From Epithemia pelagica (taxonomy: Eukaryota; Bacillariophyta; Bacillariophyceae; Surirellales; Surirellaceae), in contig OX337236.1 in the NCBI GenBank assembly GCA_946965045.2, forward strand, positions 186,001-250,000: a DNA stretch of 64,000 bases, written 5' to 3'. Below are positions 28,282 to 39,268 of this stretch, in pieces. The notes below the pieces were generated by a model. It did no database searches. It was not told the DNA's origin and was given only the letters and a program-made list of their open reading frames with translations. Numbering within the stretch: the stretch's first letter is position 1; the number at the start of each line of letters is the position of its first letter. The translations under genes and the position numbers were made by a program.

Positions 28282-30516
28282 ATGCCATGGCGGTTGTGGC
28301 GAGTCGTCGTCCTGGTTGTGGTGGTGTCCCTTGTTTTGGATGAGCCAATACGAATAAGAATATGTCATGGATGGAGTGGGGTTTCGTCGTCGTCGTCGTC
28401 ATGGTCGTCCGGGTGGAGTCGTCGTCGGCCAAGGTATAATCCATGTCACGGCTGTAGAACGTTTCAGACGACGACAAGCAGGACGATACAGCGAGGATAT
28501 CAACGAATGCCTCCCAGAATAATACTACTACTACGACGTGCGACACCACAGGACAACGAAAACCATTTCGACAACACTAATCACAACAATCACGACACGT
28601 CGAATGTCGTCATGGTCCAACAAGTCCAAGGTCCCTTTGATCCTCACCTCTTGACCCGTGTGTGGGGACGTCAACCCTTGCTCATTCGAAAGGCCTTTGA
28701 GGTCGATACCTTACTCCGGAATGCTTCATCCTCGTCATCTTCGTCATCCTCCCAGTTTGGGTGTTGGCCCTCCTCGCAAGATCTCTGGAATCTCGTGACT
28801 CCCAAGAACACTGGCAGTGATGATGATGATGATGATTACTACAATGAGGAGGAGGAAGATGACGACGAGGAATGGTCCATTGCCGAATCGACCCGATGGA
28901 TTCGACACGAAGGAAACGATCAATTGGATTCCTATAACATGCAGGTGGGTCCCTGGATGGAACACCAAAACAACAAGAAGAGCAATAATTATTGGACCAT
29001 GGTCCTCAATGATGTCGACCGTCAGGTACCGGCCTTGGCCAATTGGTTGGATGACACCTTTGGCTTTTTGCCCCGATGGCGTCGTGACGATGCCCAAATC
29101 AGTCTGGCTCCGACACCACCCACCAATACTACAAAGAATGGCAGTAGTATTGGTCCCCATGTCGACAATTACGATGTGTTCTTGATTCAAATGACGGGGT
29201 GCAAACATTGGAGGATTGGCACGCGGACCATTTCCACCCAACAAGAATATGACGCCTTGATTCCCCATTTATCGGTCCGCATTCTCAATGTCGTAGAATC
29301 ACCCAAGGAGGAGGAAAACGACCATCAGAAGGAAACCGTCGCGACCAATCCCATTCCAGGAGTTCCCCCATTGCCCGTCACGTGGGTCGATTGGTATTTG
29401 GAACCGGGCGATGCCTTGTATTTGCCTCCTCGCGTTGTGCATTGGGGCATGGCTCATTCGGGTCCTTTTGGTTGGGACACCGACAATATCCACAACGACA
29501 CGACGTATTGCATGACCTTGTCAGTGGGATGTCGAGCTCCGTCGGCCTCGGAATTGCTCGTCCAAGTCGCGGAACACGTGGCCACATCGGTCTCGGCCAC
29601 AGCCACGGCACGCTTGCAAGATTTTCATCGCCTCCAACCACAACAACAACACCGCCACCAACAACAACAACGAATCAGTAGCCTACAAGCGGAGGAGACT
29701 GCTGCTGCTTCTGTTTCTTCCAACCCTACGGACACGAATACTACCGACAACAACGACAGGACAACCACCTTATTACCCGGTGGATCCATTACCCACGAGG
29801 ATCGAGAACAAGCCAAACAATTGGTACGCAATGCCGTCGAGGCGGTGCTCGAGGATCCGGCCGTGTGGGATGAACTCTTGGGAACCACCGTGACGGAACC
29901 TATCCGGTTTTGGGAACCATCAGCATCACAGACGTTTCAAGGATGGAGGAACGACAATGACGACGACGATTCTATAGAGTTTGCCGAACCCCTTTCGGCT
30001 GAGGCCAATGAAGAATGTTGGGAAGACAACAACAATAATAATAATAATGATGATGATGATGAGGATTCCTGGGAGCGCTTGGCCAAACCACCAACATCAC
30101 GGCCGTCGACAAGTGCCTCTGCGCTTGTGGACCAAATGATACGCAACAACGACAAATCGACAGTTTTGCTGCGAGCTCCTGGCATTTCCTTTGCCACTTC
30201 CCAATTCAAAGCGACAAGTTCGGGACGCCCTCAGTCTCTGGATCCCCATCCTCACCACCACCACGACGACAGTATTCAAAAAGATGGAATTGTCGATCGT
30301 TTGTACGGCCATGGACAGGTGTGGGAGGTCCGTTCTCTGGCCATGGAGAATAGATCCGTTGGCGCCACAGTGGCATGCAAGGTCTTTGACAAGATGGAAC
30401 GAGGAAAGGCCATTCAATCGTCCGATTTACTGCACGCATCGGCCGAGTTGGAAACCGTCTTGATCGACTTGGTCGAGCACGGGTTCTTGATCCCCTCGTT
30501 GTCGAGTTCAGGATGA
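28282..30516 (+). CDS. Cupin/JmjC oxygenase, 50S ribosomal protein L16 hydroxylase-like (744 aa), plastid-type presequence
   Basis: Fe(II)/2-oxoglutarate oxygenases of this group (bacterial YcfD/RoxA, human RIOX/MINA) hydroxylate ribosomal proteins. Diagnostic parts: QGPFDPHLLTRVWGRQPLLI at the start of the cupin domain, LNDVDRQVPALANWLDDTFG, then GPHVDNYDVFLIQMTGCKHW with the HxD iron ligands (about residues 293-295) and LPPRVVHWGMAH with the distal His (about 387). The C-terminal half has long Asp/Asn/Gln loops and a winged-helix-like end (GHGQVWEVRSLAM...AELETVLIDLVEHGFL), as in YcfD-type enzymes. Residues 1-30 are a signal peptide-like stretch ending ICHG before Trp, resembling the diatom plastid motif, so plastid ribosomes are the suggested target. 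That location is inference. Confidence 0.82.
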   Translation: MPWRLWRVVVLVVVVSLVLDEPIRIRICHGWSGVSSSSSSWSSGWSRRRPRYNPCHGCRTFQTTTSRTIQRGYQRMPPRIILLLRRATPQDNENHFDNTNHNNHDTSNVVMVQQVQGPFDPHLLTRVWGRQPLLIRKAFEVDTLLRNASSSSSSSSSQFGCWPSSQDLWNLVTPKNTGSDDDDDDYYNEEEEDDDEEWSIAESTRWIRHEGNDQLDSYNMQVGPWMEHQNNKKSNNYWTMVLNDVDRQVPALANWLDDTFGFLPRWRRDDAQISLAPTPPTNTTKNGSSIGPHVDNYDVFLIQMTGCKHWRIGTRTISTQQEYDALIPHLSVRILNVVESPKEEENDHQKETVATNPIPGVPPLPVTWVDWYLEPGDALYLPPRVVHWGMAHSGPFGWDTDNIHNDTTYCMTLSVGCRAPSASELLVQVAEHVATSVSATATARLQDFHRLQPQQQHRHQQQQRISSLQAEETAAASVSSNPTDTNTTDNNDRTTTLLPGGSITHEDREQAKQLVRNAVEAVLEDPAVWDELLGTTVTEPIRFWEPSASQTFQGWRNDNDDDDSIEFAEPLSAEANEECWEDNNNNNNNDDDDEDSWERLAKPPTSRPSTSASALVDQMIRNNDKSTVLLRAPGISFATSQFKATSSGRPQSLDPHPHHHHDDSIQKDGIVDRLYGHGQVWEVRSLAMENRSVGATVACKVFDKMERGKAIQSSDLLHASAELETVLIDLVEHGFLIPSLSSSG

Positions 30517-31087
30517 ACGTGGTGGTGGGACCGCGGCGTCTACCCATCTCTCTCTCCGTCCATTGTACATAGGAATCCTTGGAACAATCATCAATCGCAG
30601 GTGTGGCCACGATATCACCAAAGGAGAGAAAGAGCGAGCGAAAAAACAAGAATAATAGGTGTGTATTTTATGAGTAGAAAATATATAGTATAGGAATCGA
30701 TCCACTCCTCCTAATAGCCCCTGCTGGAAGGACCATACGACAGAGTCCCCACATATATATAGTACACGGAGGAGGAAAGGAGGACCACCCATTCTACTGG
30801 AAACGCACCATTTATACCGCAATCATCCGTTCGTCCTTGTGAAACACAAACGACATGGGATTTTGGCAGATCTACCAAGAGAGAGATGCGCTCGCGCGGA
30901 ATGGTGTGTAAAGATGGGCGTCCGAACCAACAACACGTAGACCACCCTGTTGGGAAAACGGTTGTGTGGGTTCGTTCGTTCCACACTCATGAGGAGGAGG
31001 TGGATGAAAGAAATGATGTGATAGTGTCGAGTGAATATAAGTGATGGGATGGAAGTACAAGTAAGAGGCATGCGTCCACAAACGGTT
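30517..31087. other. Intergenic region between convergent genes
   Basis: 571 bp between the cupin gene (+) and the DMT transporter (-). No convincing gene, repeat or RNA seen. Confidence 0.5.
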
Positions 31088-32711
31088 TCATTTGGACCGT
31101 TCCTCGGTCGCAACCGTGTCAACGACGACAACGTCGTCATTGTCGTCGTCATTGGGTTTTAAATCGGCCAGAGCGCCAATTAAGCAGGCGGTCAAAATAA
31201 TGGATCCTCCGACATAGGCATTGAATCCCAACGTTTCTCCCAACAAGACAAAGCCAAAGATACTGGCCCAGACGGGTTCACTGGCAAAGGCAATCGAGGC
31301 ATCCGTGGCCGAGGCCTTTTGCAAGGCAATGCCTTCCATATAAATGGCCACGAGGGTCGTGATAATGCCGGTCCAGGCCAAGGTGGCAATGCGATGGGGT
31401 TCCATCATGTATCCAAAATCGGGCAAGACACCATGATAATCGTACAAGACCCAGAAACCGCTGAGCAACCCGACCATGACACATTGGGCGGCGGCAATGG
31501 TCAAGACCCGATTGGGCACTTGGGCAAACTTTTCTTGATAATGTTCAATCCGGGTAAAGGCAAAGCCGAAACCAACCGGTTGTCCCAAGGCCAACAAATC
31601 GCCCGATTTGACACCCATGCTCTTGGCCACCAGTGCCAAGGGTCCCAAGGTTGTGGCGGTCGTCGTCGAGGCGGTTTCGACCGACGACGAGGCCAACGCC
31701 GATGCTGCCGTCGGGGCAAGTGCGTCGGGAACAGCCATGGCGGGCGCAATCCCGAGCAAGGTTTTGACATCGACCAAGCCTTCCAAAACGGCAACACCGG
31801 AAACGGCAATGGCACCCGCGACCAAATCCTTGACCTTGAGTGGTCGTCCATACAAGAGGAGGGAGACGAGGGGCACAAAGACGACTGTCAAGGAACAGAT
31901 AAAGGCACATTCGCCGGCGGAAATGGTGGCCAAGGCCATGCTTTGCGAGACATAGCCCAAGGTAATCCACAAACCGCATTCAAAGCCGGCCCAAATGACG
32001 TCCCGTCGTTGCTTCCACAAAATGGGAATACTCACCAAGGCGGCAATCCCAAAGCGGGCAAAGGCAAATTCACTCGGGGGATGATTGCAGGGAGGATGAA
32101 AACACAAGTCATTCAAGTACTTGACGCACTGTAAAGAAGAAGATGGGTTAATACATAATGTATTGACCAAAAGAACACAGGACGTGCGTTAGAAACAATC
32201 ATTTGACAAACCGCTTGTCGAGACACATATACAAAGAAGAATATCCAGGCAAAAGCACCCGAACAAGACGTACCGCAAAGTTGGTTCCCCAAATGGCGGC
32301 AATAAAGAGCAAGATTCCTCGAGCCGCCCACAAGGTGAGTTGGGGTTCGTTGGGTTCGTCCTCCTTGTGTTGCAGGTCCGACGACACGAGGCCATTGGAC
32401 GACGACGACGTGGCCAATTGCAAGGGATCAAACGAAGCTTCTTCTTCTTCTTCTGTAGTGGCGACCTTTTCCTGATCCAGGACTTTGCTGCTGCTCGATG
32501 AAGTCACGACCAGCTTCGGGTCCGACGTTGTCTGCACGGCAAAGGACAAGGCCGTCGTAGAAGGACGTTGGCGCCCAATGGTCCTGGAAGAGGACGACAA
32601 GACGGAAGAAAAGCCATGCGAGACCCGAGACAGGGACAACACGAGAATGGAACAGAAAAAGAGACGAGGCATGATTCGATTCGACTGGGGGATCATCATC
32701 ATCGTCGTCAT
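31088..32711 (-). CDS. DMT/EamA-family transporter, 2 exons, plastid-type presequence (492 aa)
   Basis: Exon 1 32711-32274, intron 32129-32273 (GTACGT...TACAG), exon 2 32128-31088, joining WGTNFA to CVKYLND. The protein has ten hydrophobic segments in two EamA-like halves: LLFIAAIWGTNFA starts the first, FARFGIAALVSIPIL and SQSMALATISAGECAFICSL follow. The second half ends ALQKASATDASIAFASEPVW with FGFVLLGETLG, the typical EamA end motif. A Ser/Thr/Ala-rich loop splits the halves. Residues 1-35 contain a signal peptide ending SHG before Phe, like the diatom plastid motif, so a plastid-envelope metabolite carrier is plausible. Substrate unknown. Confidence 0.82.
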
Positions 32712-33810
32712 GGTCAAAGTAGTGGTGGTTGGTCGAAACGAAAAAAGGGAGAATCTGTTGAAAGAGGTCAACGTAAGCCACACAAGAGCACACTGCCGAA
32801 AAGAGAGGGAGGAGAGATTCCTTACTTGTAGACCGTTCGGCTTGAGGTTTTTCGGGGGTGCGGTTCAGATTACTGGCTTTGGTCAAAGTTGGCGGAATGT
32901 AGAAAAAGATTCGCCATGAACACAACAGGGAGGATGACCAGCACAAAAAGGTGAGAGAGTGGAAAGGGCCGCCAAAGAAAAAGCAGATCAACCAACGGCC
33001 CTCGACGAAATGTGTGAGTGGTGAGTGGCCGTGTGGCAGCAGCAGCCTATAGGCCGAAAGACACGAGGAACCACCCGAAGAGAATCGAGTGGACTGCAGC
33101 GATTGAAGGAAACCGAATGGTGCCAGTGTGTCTTTCTCGTTACGACTTGACACTTGCCATGGGAATGATGTCATGTTTCTGCACCTGCATATTGTAGTCC
33201 ACGTCAGTCCCCATCCGATCGACATTCGACACCGCAGAGACACATGCGGACACAAGACACACAAGAACGTGATCGGCGGAGGTTCGCTTTTTCGTTCCAA
33301 GATCCCAGCAACGATCCCACCGACACACCAACACCGACCGATTGGCGATTGCCCCATCTGTCTGTCCATGGTCCGTCCCACAAATCCAAACGCTTGCCAC
33401 CACGACCGTTGACCGTTATCTTATTCGCAATGAGACGTGGGAAGTTGGTTAGCGAGCCAGCACGATTGAGTACCAGATCGAAAATGCGATGCTAGTTATT
33501 CGTGAAAATCACGCCGACCGAGCTTCTTTGGGCATCGAGTCGTTACGGGATTTACAAGCCGGCGCTCACAAAATTCTCCACGACACCCACACAGAATCCA
33601 CATAGCGACTCCTGCACGAAGCGAGAGACGAAGCGTCCATCCCCACGACGCGCAACAGACAGAGAGAAAGACACTAGCAAATAGAATAGGAGGTGTTCTC
33701 TGTGTGCTTGGTAAGGAGGGACAAAAGGTGATTCATTGCAAGGAGACTCTATCTGTGGACCACTTGTGACTGGAACAACGCAACATTCCTTCCAACACAG
33801 CTCAAACAGA
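32712..33810. promoter_or_regulatory. Divergent intergenic region, DMT / MFS transporters
   Basis: 1099 bp between two divergent transporter genes. Open frames here show no recognisable protein. No repeat found; the 5' UTRs of both genes are expected here. Confidence 0.5.
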
Positions 33811-35585
33811 ATGGCGCAAGTTCATCCCGAGCATGCTCCCCTTCCCTTGTTATTGTCACCCAAAATTGCCTTTTTGTTGGTCTCCTTTAGTTTGGGCGAA
33901 CTGGGCGATGGTTTGAATATCTTTCAAGGCATTTATTTGGTCGGCATTGGTTGGAACGAAGGTTCCGTGGGCATTGCGCTGTCCTTAATGGGTTTGACCG
34001 CCTTGGTGGTGCAACCCTTTGCGGGTGATTGGGTCGACAAGGCCACGTTTGATCGCCGCATTTTCTTGGCCTGTGCGGCAATTCTCACGGCCCTATCGGC
34101 TTCGGCCATTTTAATGGTCCAAGATGGCAATCAAGATCATTTGTTAATTTTTTCCACCAAAGTCATTGAAGGCGTGTCGGCCAGTTTTATTGGTCCCTGC
34201 GTCGCTGCCCTCACCTTGGCCACCTTTGGTCCGCATCATTTTGATGCCCTCATGGCATCCAATATACTTTGGGGACACATGGGATCCGTCGTGGCCGCCG
34301 TCTTGGCCGGACTGGTCGCCTACTTGTCCTATCCCGATATCAAGTATTGTTTCCTCGTCATTGGGGCCGCCGCCTTGTTGGCCGTCTTTTTTGTCCAATA
34401 CTTGCCTCAAGGGGATCCATTAATGGGCCGGGGGTTTCAGGGCAAAGTCGCCATGGATGAACATGGACATTTGGAACGATTGGAAAGTGATGAATCGACC
34501 GTCGCGGTCGAAAATGCCACGGATTTGACCACCACAACGGAACCTCCCAAGGCGGCCTCGTATTGGGAAGTCTTTTCCGATTACAAAACGTGCATCTTGT
34601 GTTTTACCGGATTCTTTTTTCAGTACGTTCTTGTTGTTGTTGTTTGGATACCATTTGTGGGATACGAGGATTGTCATTTGGTTGTGTCGCAGGGACCGTC
34701 TTGTGTGTGTGTGTGTCTGTGTTTCTCATGAGTTCCTCTCCTTGTCCTATTACGCTCTCTCTTTCTCTGTCTCTGCTCTTGATGAATTCTCTTGTACTCT
34801 ATTTTGTATGTTAGTTTCGCCAATGCCAATGTCTTGTTGGTATTGGGTGAACTCATGGGGGGCGACGAAGACGGCTCACCGCGTCGGAGTGCCATTCCCT
34901 TGGTGGGTGGTGCCATTATCTTGGCCCAAGCCACCATGGCGGCCGCGACCTGGGCTGGCGATCGATTAACATTTTTTGGCATTGGTCGCAAACCCTTGTT
35001 TTTGGCCGGATTGGCCACCTTGCCCATTCGCTGTGCGCTCATTATTTTTTGGAAAGATGCCGGAGACTTTTACCTGCTGTCGACCCAAATTCTCGATGGC
35101 ATTGGGGGAGGCCTCTGTGGACTCATTCATCCCTATTTGGTGGCCGATATCACCTTTGGATCCGGCCGATTCAATGTCATTAGTACGTGAAAGAATAGTG
35201 TACCGAGAGTGTGAGAGAGAGAGTGGTGTCACGGTCGTCTCTAACAAGTTTGCCTTGTGTGTTGTGTATCATTGGATTCTTCTTCTTCTTGTGGGTACAA
35301 ACAGTGGGTTTGACGGCGTCCTTTTTTGGTTTGGGTGCCACCTTGTCGAATTTCTTGGGGCAATTGACAGTCGAAAATTATGGTCATGTGGCAAGTTTGT
35401 TGGGATCCTTGGGATTGTCGCTCGTCCCCATTGTCTTGTTTTGGTGCATGCCGGAAACATTGGGACAACGAGGTGTCAATGGACATCATCAGCAACAACA
35501 ACAACAACAGCAATTACAACAACAACAGCAAAATCAACAACAACAAAAGGTGGGTGGCGGCGAATATACCAAAATGGTGGAATAA
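33811..35585 (+). CDS. Major facilitator superfamily transporter, 3 exons (486 aa)
   Basis: ATG 33811. Exons 33811-34622, 34815-35182 and 35305-35585; introns 34623-34814 (GTACGT...TTAG) and 35183-35304 (GTACGT...ACAG), joining FFFHFANAN and NVIMGLTAS in frame. About twelve hydrophobic segments; the MFS loop 2-3 motif is FAGDWVDKATFDRR (G-D-x-x-D-[RK]) and the related motif in the second half is FGIGRKP. A cytoplasmic middle loop (LESDESTVAVENATDLTTTTE) separates the six-helix halves. The C-terminal tail is Gln-rich. Close to bacterial-type MFS permeases by eye; substrate cannot be inferred. Confidence 0.85.
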
Positions 35586-35895
35586 TACAAAACATAAGCG
35601 CAGCAAAAAACAAAACGAAGCAAAACCAAACCCAATCAAACATGTTAATTATACTCTCCTATAGATTCTCACAGTCAACCAACCAATTGGACCACTTCTT
35701 TTCGTTTGTTGTGACTTGTGCGTGTGTGTGAGTGTTCTCGAGAGGAGGAGAGTCGTATTGTATATGGTTCAAGGCGTCGGGTGTATGTTCCAAGACCGTT
35801 CCGCCATACCACAGTTGACAAACCATATAAATAGATACTTATACCTAAATTCAATCTCTACAAAAAGACAATCAAGAACCACAATTCAAGGCGTC
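35586..35895. other. Intergenic region between convergent genes
   Basis: 310 bp between the MFS gene (+) and the large PSI gene (-). No gene seen. Confidence 0.5.
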
Positions 35896-37680
35896 TCATG
35901 TTCCAAAGGAGGAGACGTCGTCCAATTCCCAAACTAGACTCGGGAACTGGTTGCTGCTGGTGCTGCTGGTAGTGGTACCATTCCAGGATTGACAATGACA
36001 ATAATGTCGATCGGACAATTCATTGACATGAACGACCAAATTTTTGAATTTTCCGGCAAAGGTAAAATTCCACAAGACGGGAACTCGAATGGTTCCAACG
36101 GCATCGACATGCAAGACCAGTTTGCCCTTGTAATATTCTTGTCCAATCGACAAGGCCTCCCATCGTTCCGGGGTAAAGTGGGCCAAGATGAGAATATCGG
36201 TAATGGCATTGGCCTTGGCCGTGACGGGAGGAATATCAAAGGTTCCCACCAACGAGTTTTCGTGGGTAAAGGTTCCACCGCCCTTGTCCAAGGCAATGTC
36301 AATCCCATTGGAATTCACCACGGATATCAAAATTTCAAAGTCGGCCGAGACTTTCATGGTGGCCATGCTATCCATGAGGGATTTCCAGGCAACATTGTCG
36401 TTGCAGACATTGTAGGCGGGCATTTTGGGAAAGTAGCGAATCGAGCCAAAGGTCAAACCGGCCACCACGGCCAGAACGAGACAATAACACACACTGCACG
36501 TTTGATACAAGCGTTGGACACGTCGGGGACGTTGTCGTCCAAGTCGTCCTCGAATAGGCGTCGTCCTCGCCTCTTCTCCTTGGTCATGTTGTTGTTGCTG
36601 TGGTGGTGGTTCTTCGAGATCTGTCTCGAGTGGATTATCATACTGTCCTTGAGGGTCCGTGGATGCTTTGCCTGCTTCTCCTTCTTGTTGTGGATTGGAT
36701 TGGACAGACTCATCCTGAGCGGTAGGATTATTGGTGGATTGATTGGGAGCGTCGTCAGCCGGCAAAAGGGGAGTTAAAGCAGTCGTCTCCTCCATTGTTC
36801 CTGTTGCGTTTTCCGTAGTACCACTGTTCCTAGTTTGGGGATTGATGGATCGACTCCTGGATGGTTCATTGTCTTCGTGTTCGGAAAGTGTGAGATCGGC
36901 CAATTCATGGTAGGCATCCTTGACACTGCGGATACAACAAAAGCAAATGGTCGAACAACAGGTTACGAGCGTCGCCACTCCGAGAATCACGACGAGAGGC
37001 AAGAAGGAAATGTGCTGCACCTGCTTCGTGTCATTGTCTTCGTCGTCGAGAGGCGCCGGTTCTTTGCGGCGACATCGATCATTGGAAAAACAATCGACGC
37101 CGGTCGTACATCCATAGACACTGCCCATGGCATGACAGGCATTGTCATGAGCACACCAGTGACAAAAGCGAGAGGAGGCCGTACATTCTTGACACGATGT
37201 GTGGGACGCACAATGTTTGTTGTTGTGCGATTTGCCATCGTCATCGTCGTCGTCATGATTCTCGTCGTCATTGTCACTAGTTCCACTATCATCGTCATCT
37301 CCACCCGTCTCATCATCGCTATCATCATCCTCATGACTGCAGGCGGCACCCGAAAAACACCCATACGGACTGCCCTTGGCATGACAGGCTTGATCGGACG
37401 CACACCAGTGACACCAACTCGAATGACTGGTACAACTCGTACAATCCGTTTGCTTGGCACACGAATCGCTTTCGAGGTTATCCGTCCACAATTCCACCAG
37501 GGACTGTTCGTCTTCTTGATGGTTGTTCTCGAACCAATGGGATGGTTGCAGTTCCGCATCATTATCACCACTCCTACGGTTATTCTCCTGTGGAGTCACC
37601 GCAGTAGTAGTAGTAGTTCCCCATACACATAATAAGATGACACACAACCATTGGCAATACGATTTCGTTAAAGCTGTCAT
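35896..37680 (-). CDS. PSI-domain membrane protein with LEA2-like domain (large paralogue, 594 aa)
   Basis: ATG 37680-37678 opens a clear signal peptide (CQWLCVILLCVWG). Two PSI cysteine knots follow: DCTSCTSHSSWCHWC with ACHAKGSPYGCFSGAAC, and SCQECTASSRFCHWC with ACHAMGSVYGCTTGVDC, separated by a poly-Asp/His linker. A membrane helix (LPLVVILGVATLVTCC) leads into an acidic cytoplasmic region, then a second helix (CYCLVLAVVAGLTFG) and a C-terminal LEA2/NDR1-like domain, starting VCNDNVAWKSLMDSM and ending VHVNELSDRHYCHCQSW. Both ends would then face the lumen or outside. The smaller protein at 12852-13865 shares the second PSI and the last domain. The combination is not one I recognise from described families. 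Confidence 0.8.
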   Translation of the reverse strand: MTALTKSYCQWLCVILLCVWGTTTTTAVTPQENNRRSGDNDAELQPSHWFENNHQEDEQSLVELWTDNLESDSCAKQTDCTSCTSHSSWCHWCASDQACHAKGSPYGCFSGAACSHEDDDSDDETGGDDDDSGTSDNDDENHDDDDDDGKSHNNKHCASHTSCQECTASSRFCHWCAHDNACHAMGSVYGCTTGVDCFSNDRCRRKEPAPLDDEDNDTKQVQHISFLPLVVILGVATLVTCCSTICFCCIRSVKDAYHELADLTLSEHEDNEPSRSRSINPQTRNSGTTENATGTMEETTALTPLLPADDAPNQSTNNPTAQDESVQSNPQQEGEAGKASTDPQGQYDNPLETDLEEPPPQQQQHDQGEEARTTPIRGRLGRQRPRRVQRLYQTCSVCYCLVLAVVAGLTFGSIRYFPKMPAYNVCNDNVAWKSLMDSMATMKVSADFEILISVVNSNGIDIALDKGGGTFTHENSLVGTFDIPPVTAKANAITDILILAHFTPERWEALSIGQEYYKGKLVLHVDAVGTIRVPVLWNFTFAGKFKNLVVHVNELSDRHYCHCQSWNGTTTSSTSSNQFPSLVWELDDVSSFGT

Positions 37681-38498
37681 GGCAGGCCTCCGGAGGGTGT
37701 TTGCCGTGAAATAAGATCGAGGTGTCACTGTTGGAATCTGCACGCAAGTTTCCGAATAATTGTGTGTATGGTTTCTCAAAGTTCCAAAACTACTCAAAGC
37801 CCACTTTTATTGTTCTCTCTTTGGATGGAAGTAAGCGAAGAGAAGGAATCTCGATGCGTCTGAATGGGTATTCGTGCAAGATTGTTTTCTCGTGTTCTTG
37901 TTTGTGCATCCGCCATGAGCAAATTTTGTTGTTCTTCTTGGAGAGTTGGAGGGCGTTGCGCGCGACGAGGTGTCACCACCGCGCGATACGTGACTCAGAC
38001 GGTTCACGAATCGATCATGGAGAGCGTCACCCAAGACGTGCGCGCGACGAGGTGTCACCACCGCGCGATACGTGACTCAGACGGTTCACGAATCGATCAT
38101 GGAGAGCGTCACCCAAGACCTAGCTATGTCACCTACCACTATCGAACACACTCTCCACCAACACAGAGTCACCGGCCGAAAGTACTCCTAGGAGTAATAA
38201 AGAGACGTGGGTAACGAACGAAACGTTATTTCACTTCATGTGCTATGCGGAATGCAGAGGGAATCAACCACAGTCATTCTAATAGGTAAAAGCTCACAAT
38301 ATAAGAAAATTATCCAAAGCAACTCGTATTCTTCAGCCTACTAGGTAGTACAACGCGCAGCCAACTTGTTGCAAAGAGCTTGATCACCTCGGTTGCCTCA
38401 AGTTGCCTCCTAGTCCGAAGTTATTGTGAATTAAGTACACGTTGAGTGGTGGTGGTCCTGAGTTTGATCGGAACAGGCAGCGACCTCCAGACCCTCCT
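37681..38498. promoter_or_regulatory. Divergent intergenic region with an 82-bp tandem duplication
   Basis: 818 bp between the large PSI gene (-) and the TAZ gene (+). It contains the perfect duplication listed separately (37959-38118). The TAZ frame is open from 38430 but has no ATG until 38499. Confidence 0.5.
37959..38118. repeat. Perfect direct tandem duplication, 82-bp period
   Basis: Bases 37959-38036 and 38041-38118 are identical (start CGCGCGACGAGGTGTCACCA, end GTCACCCAAGAC), with CGTG between them. Absence of differences implies a recent event. Confidence 0.95.
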
Positions 38499-39014
38499 AT
38501 GAATGGTATGAACAACTCCATGAATGGCTCCAATTCACCTTATGGACGTGCAGATGGAATGGATGGACAAATGGGAGACATGGGAGATCTAAATAGCTCC
38601 ATGGGCAGACTTCGTATCAATGGAAGACAGAACACTAGCTCACAAATGGGTCATAGTGGCGGTGGCGGTGGAGGCCGGCAATCTTCTTCTCAGTCTGTTT
38701 TGGGAAATCGCTCGGACCCAGACTGGAAAATAAAAATACATCACAAACAACAACGGCTCTTGTTGCTTCATCACTCGGCGAACTGCACGGCAGAAGAGGG
38801 CAGATGCACCGTCACGCCGCATTGTGCGGAAATGAAGCGTTTATGGCGCCATATGGAAGAAGGATGCAAAGACAACAATTGCCGAGTACCACACTGCTTT
38901 TCCTCGCGCGCAATTTTGAGTCATTACAGAAAATGCAAGGACCCGGCGTGTCCAGTCTGTGGACCGGTGCGGTCGTCCATTAAGCAAGTGGGTGAGCCAG
39001 GTCGCCGCAAATAA
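38499..39014 (+). CDS. TAZ zinc-finger protein (CBP/p300-type TAZ domain alone, 171 aa)
   Basis: ATG 38499; the frame is open upstream to 38430 without another start. The first about 75 residues are Met/Asn/Gly/Ser-rich (MNGMNNSMNGSNSPYGRADG) and disordered. The rest is a nearly complete TAZ finger: QQRLLLLHHSANC, RCTVTPHCAEMKRLWRHM, CKDNNCRVPHCFSSRAILSH and CKDPACPVCGPV. The HCC-type zinc sites are all present. In CBP/p300 the TAZ domain binds transcription-factor activation regions beside a HAT domain; here no HAT follows before the stop at 39012-39014. It may be a stand-alone adaptor or a partial copy of a larger p300-like gene elsewhere. Confidence 0.8.
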   Translation: MNGMNNSMNGSNSPYGRADGMDGQMGDMGDLNSSMGRLRINGRQNTSSQMGHSGGGGGGRQSSSQSVLGNRSDPDWKIKIHHKQQRLLLLHHSANCTAEEGRCTVTPHCAEMKRLWRHMEEGCKDNNCRVPHCFSSRAILSHYRKCKDPACPVCGPVRSSIKQVGEPGRRK

Positions 39015-39268
39015 AACACGGCCTTTTTTCCTACTACGCGAATACCATGAATGTATTCAATATTGTCGATGATAGCGATAGGCATTCTCTATAGTGTTGT
39101 ATCTTGTGTGTATCACCAGACCCATGATAGAAATGGCATCATGTACACACAGCAGTTTCGAGCTCTGTTGGGAAAATCGCAATCGGGTCTATTCTTCACC
39201 ATGATCAAGTGTTCATCGTGTCCATAGATGTAGAAGAGAGGCCTCAATACAACCAATTCGTACTCAGT

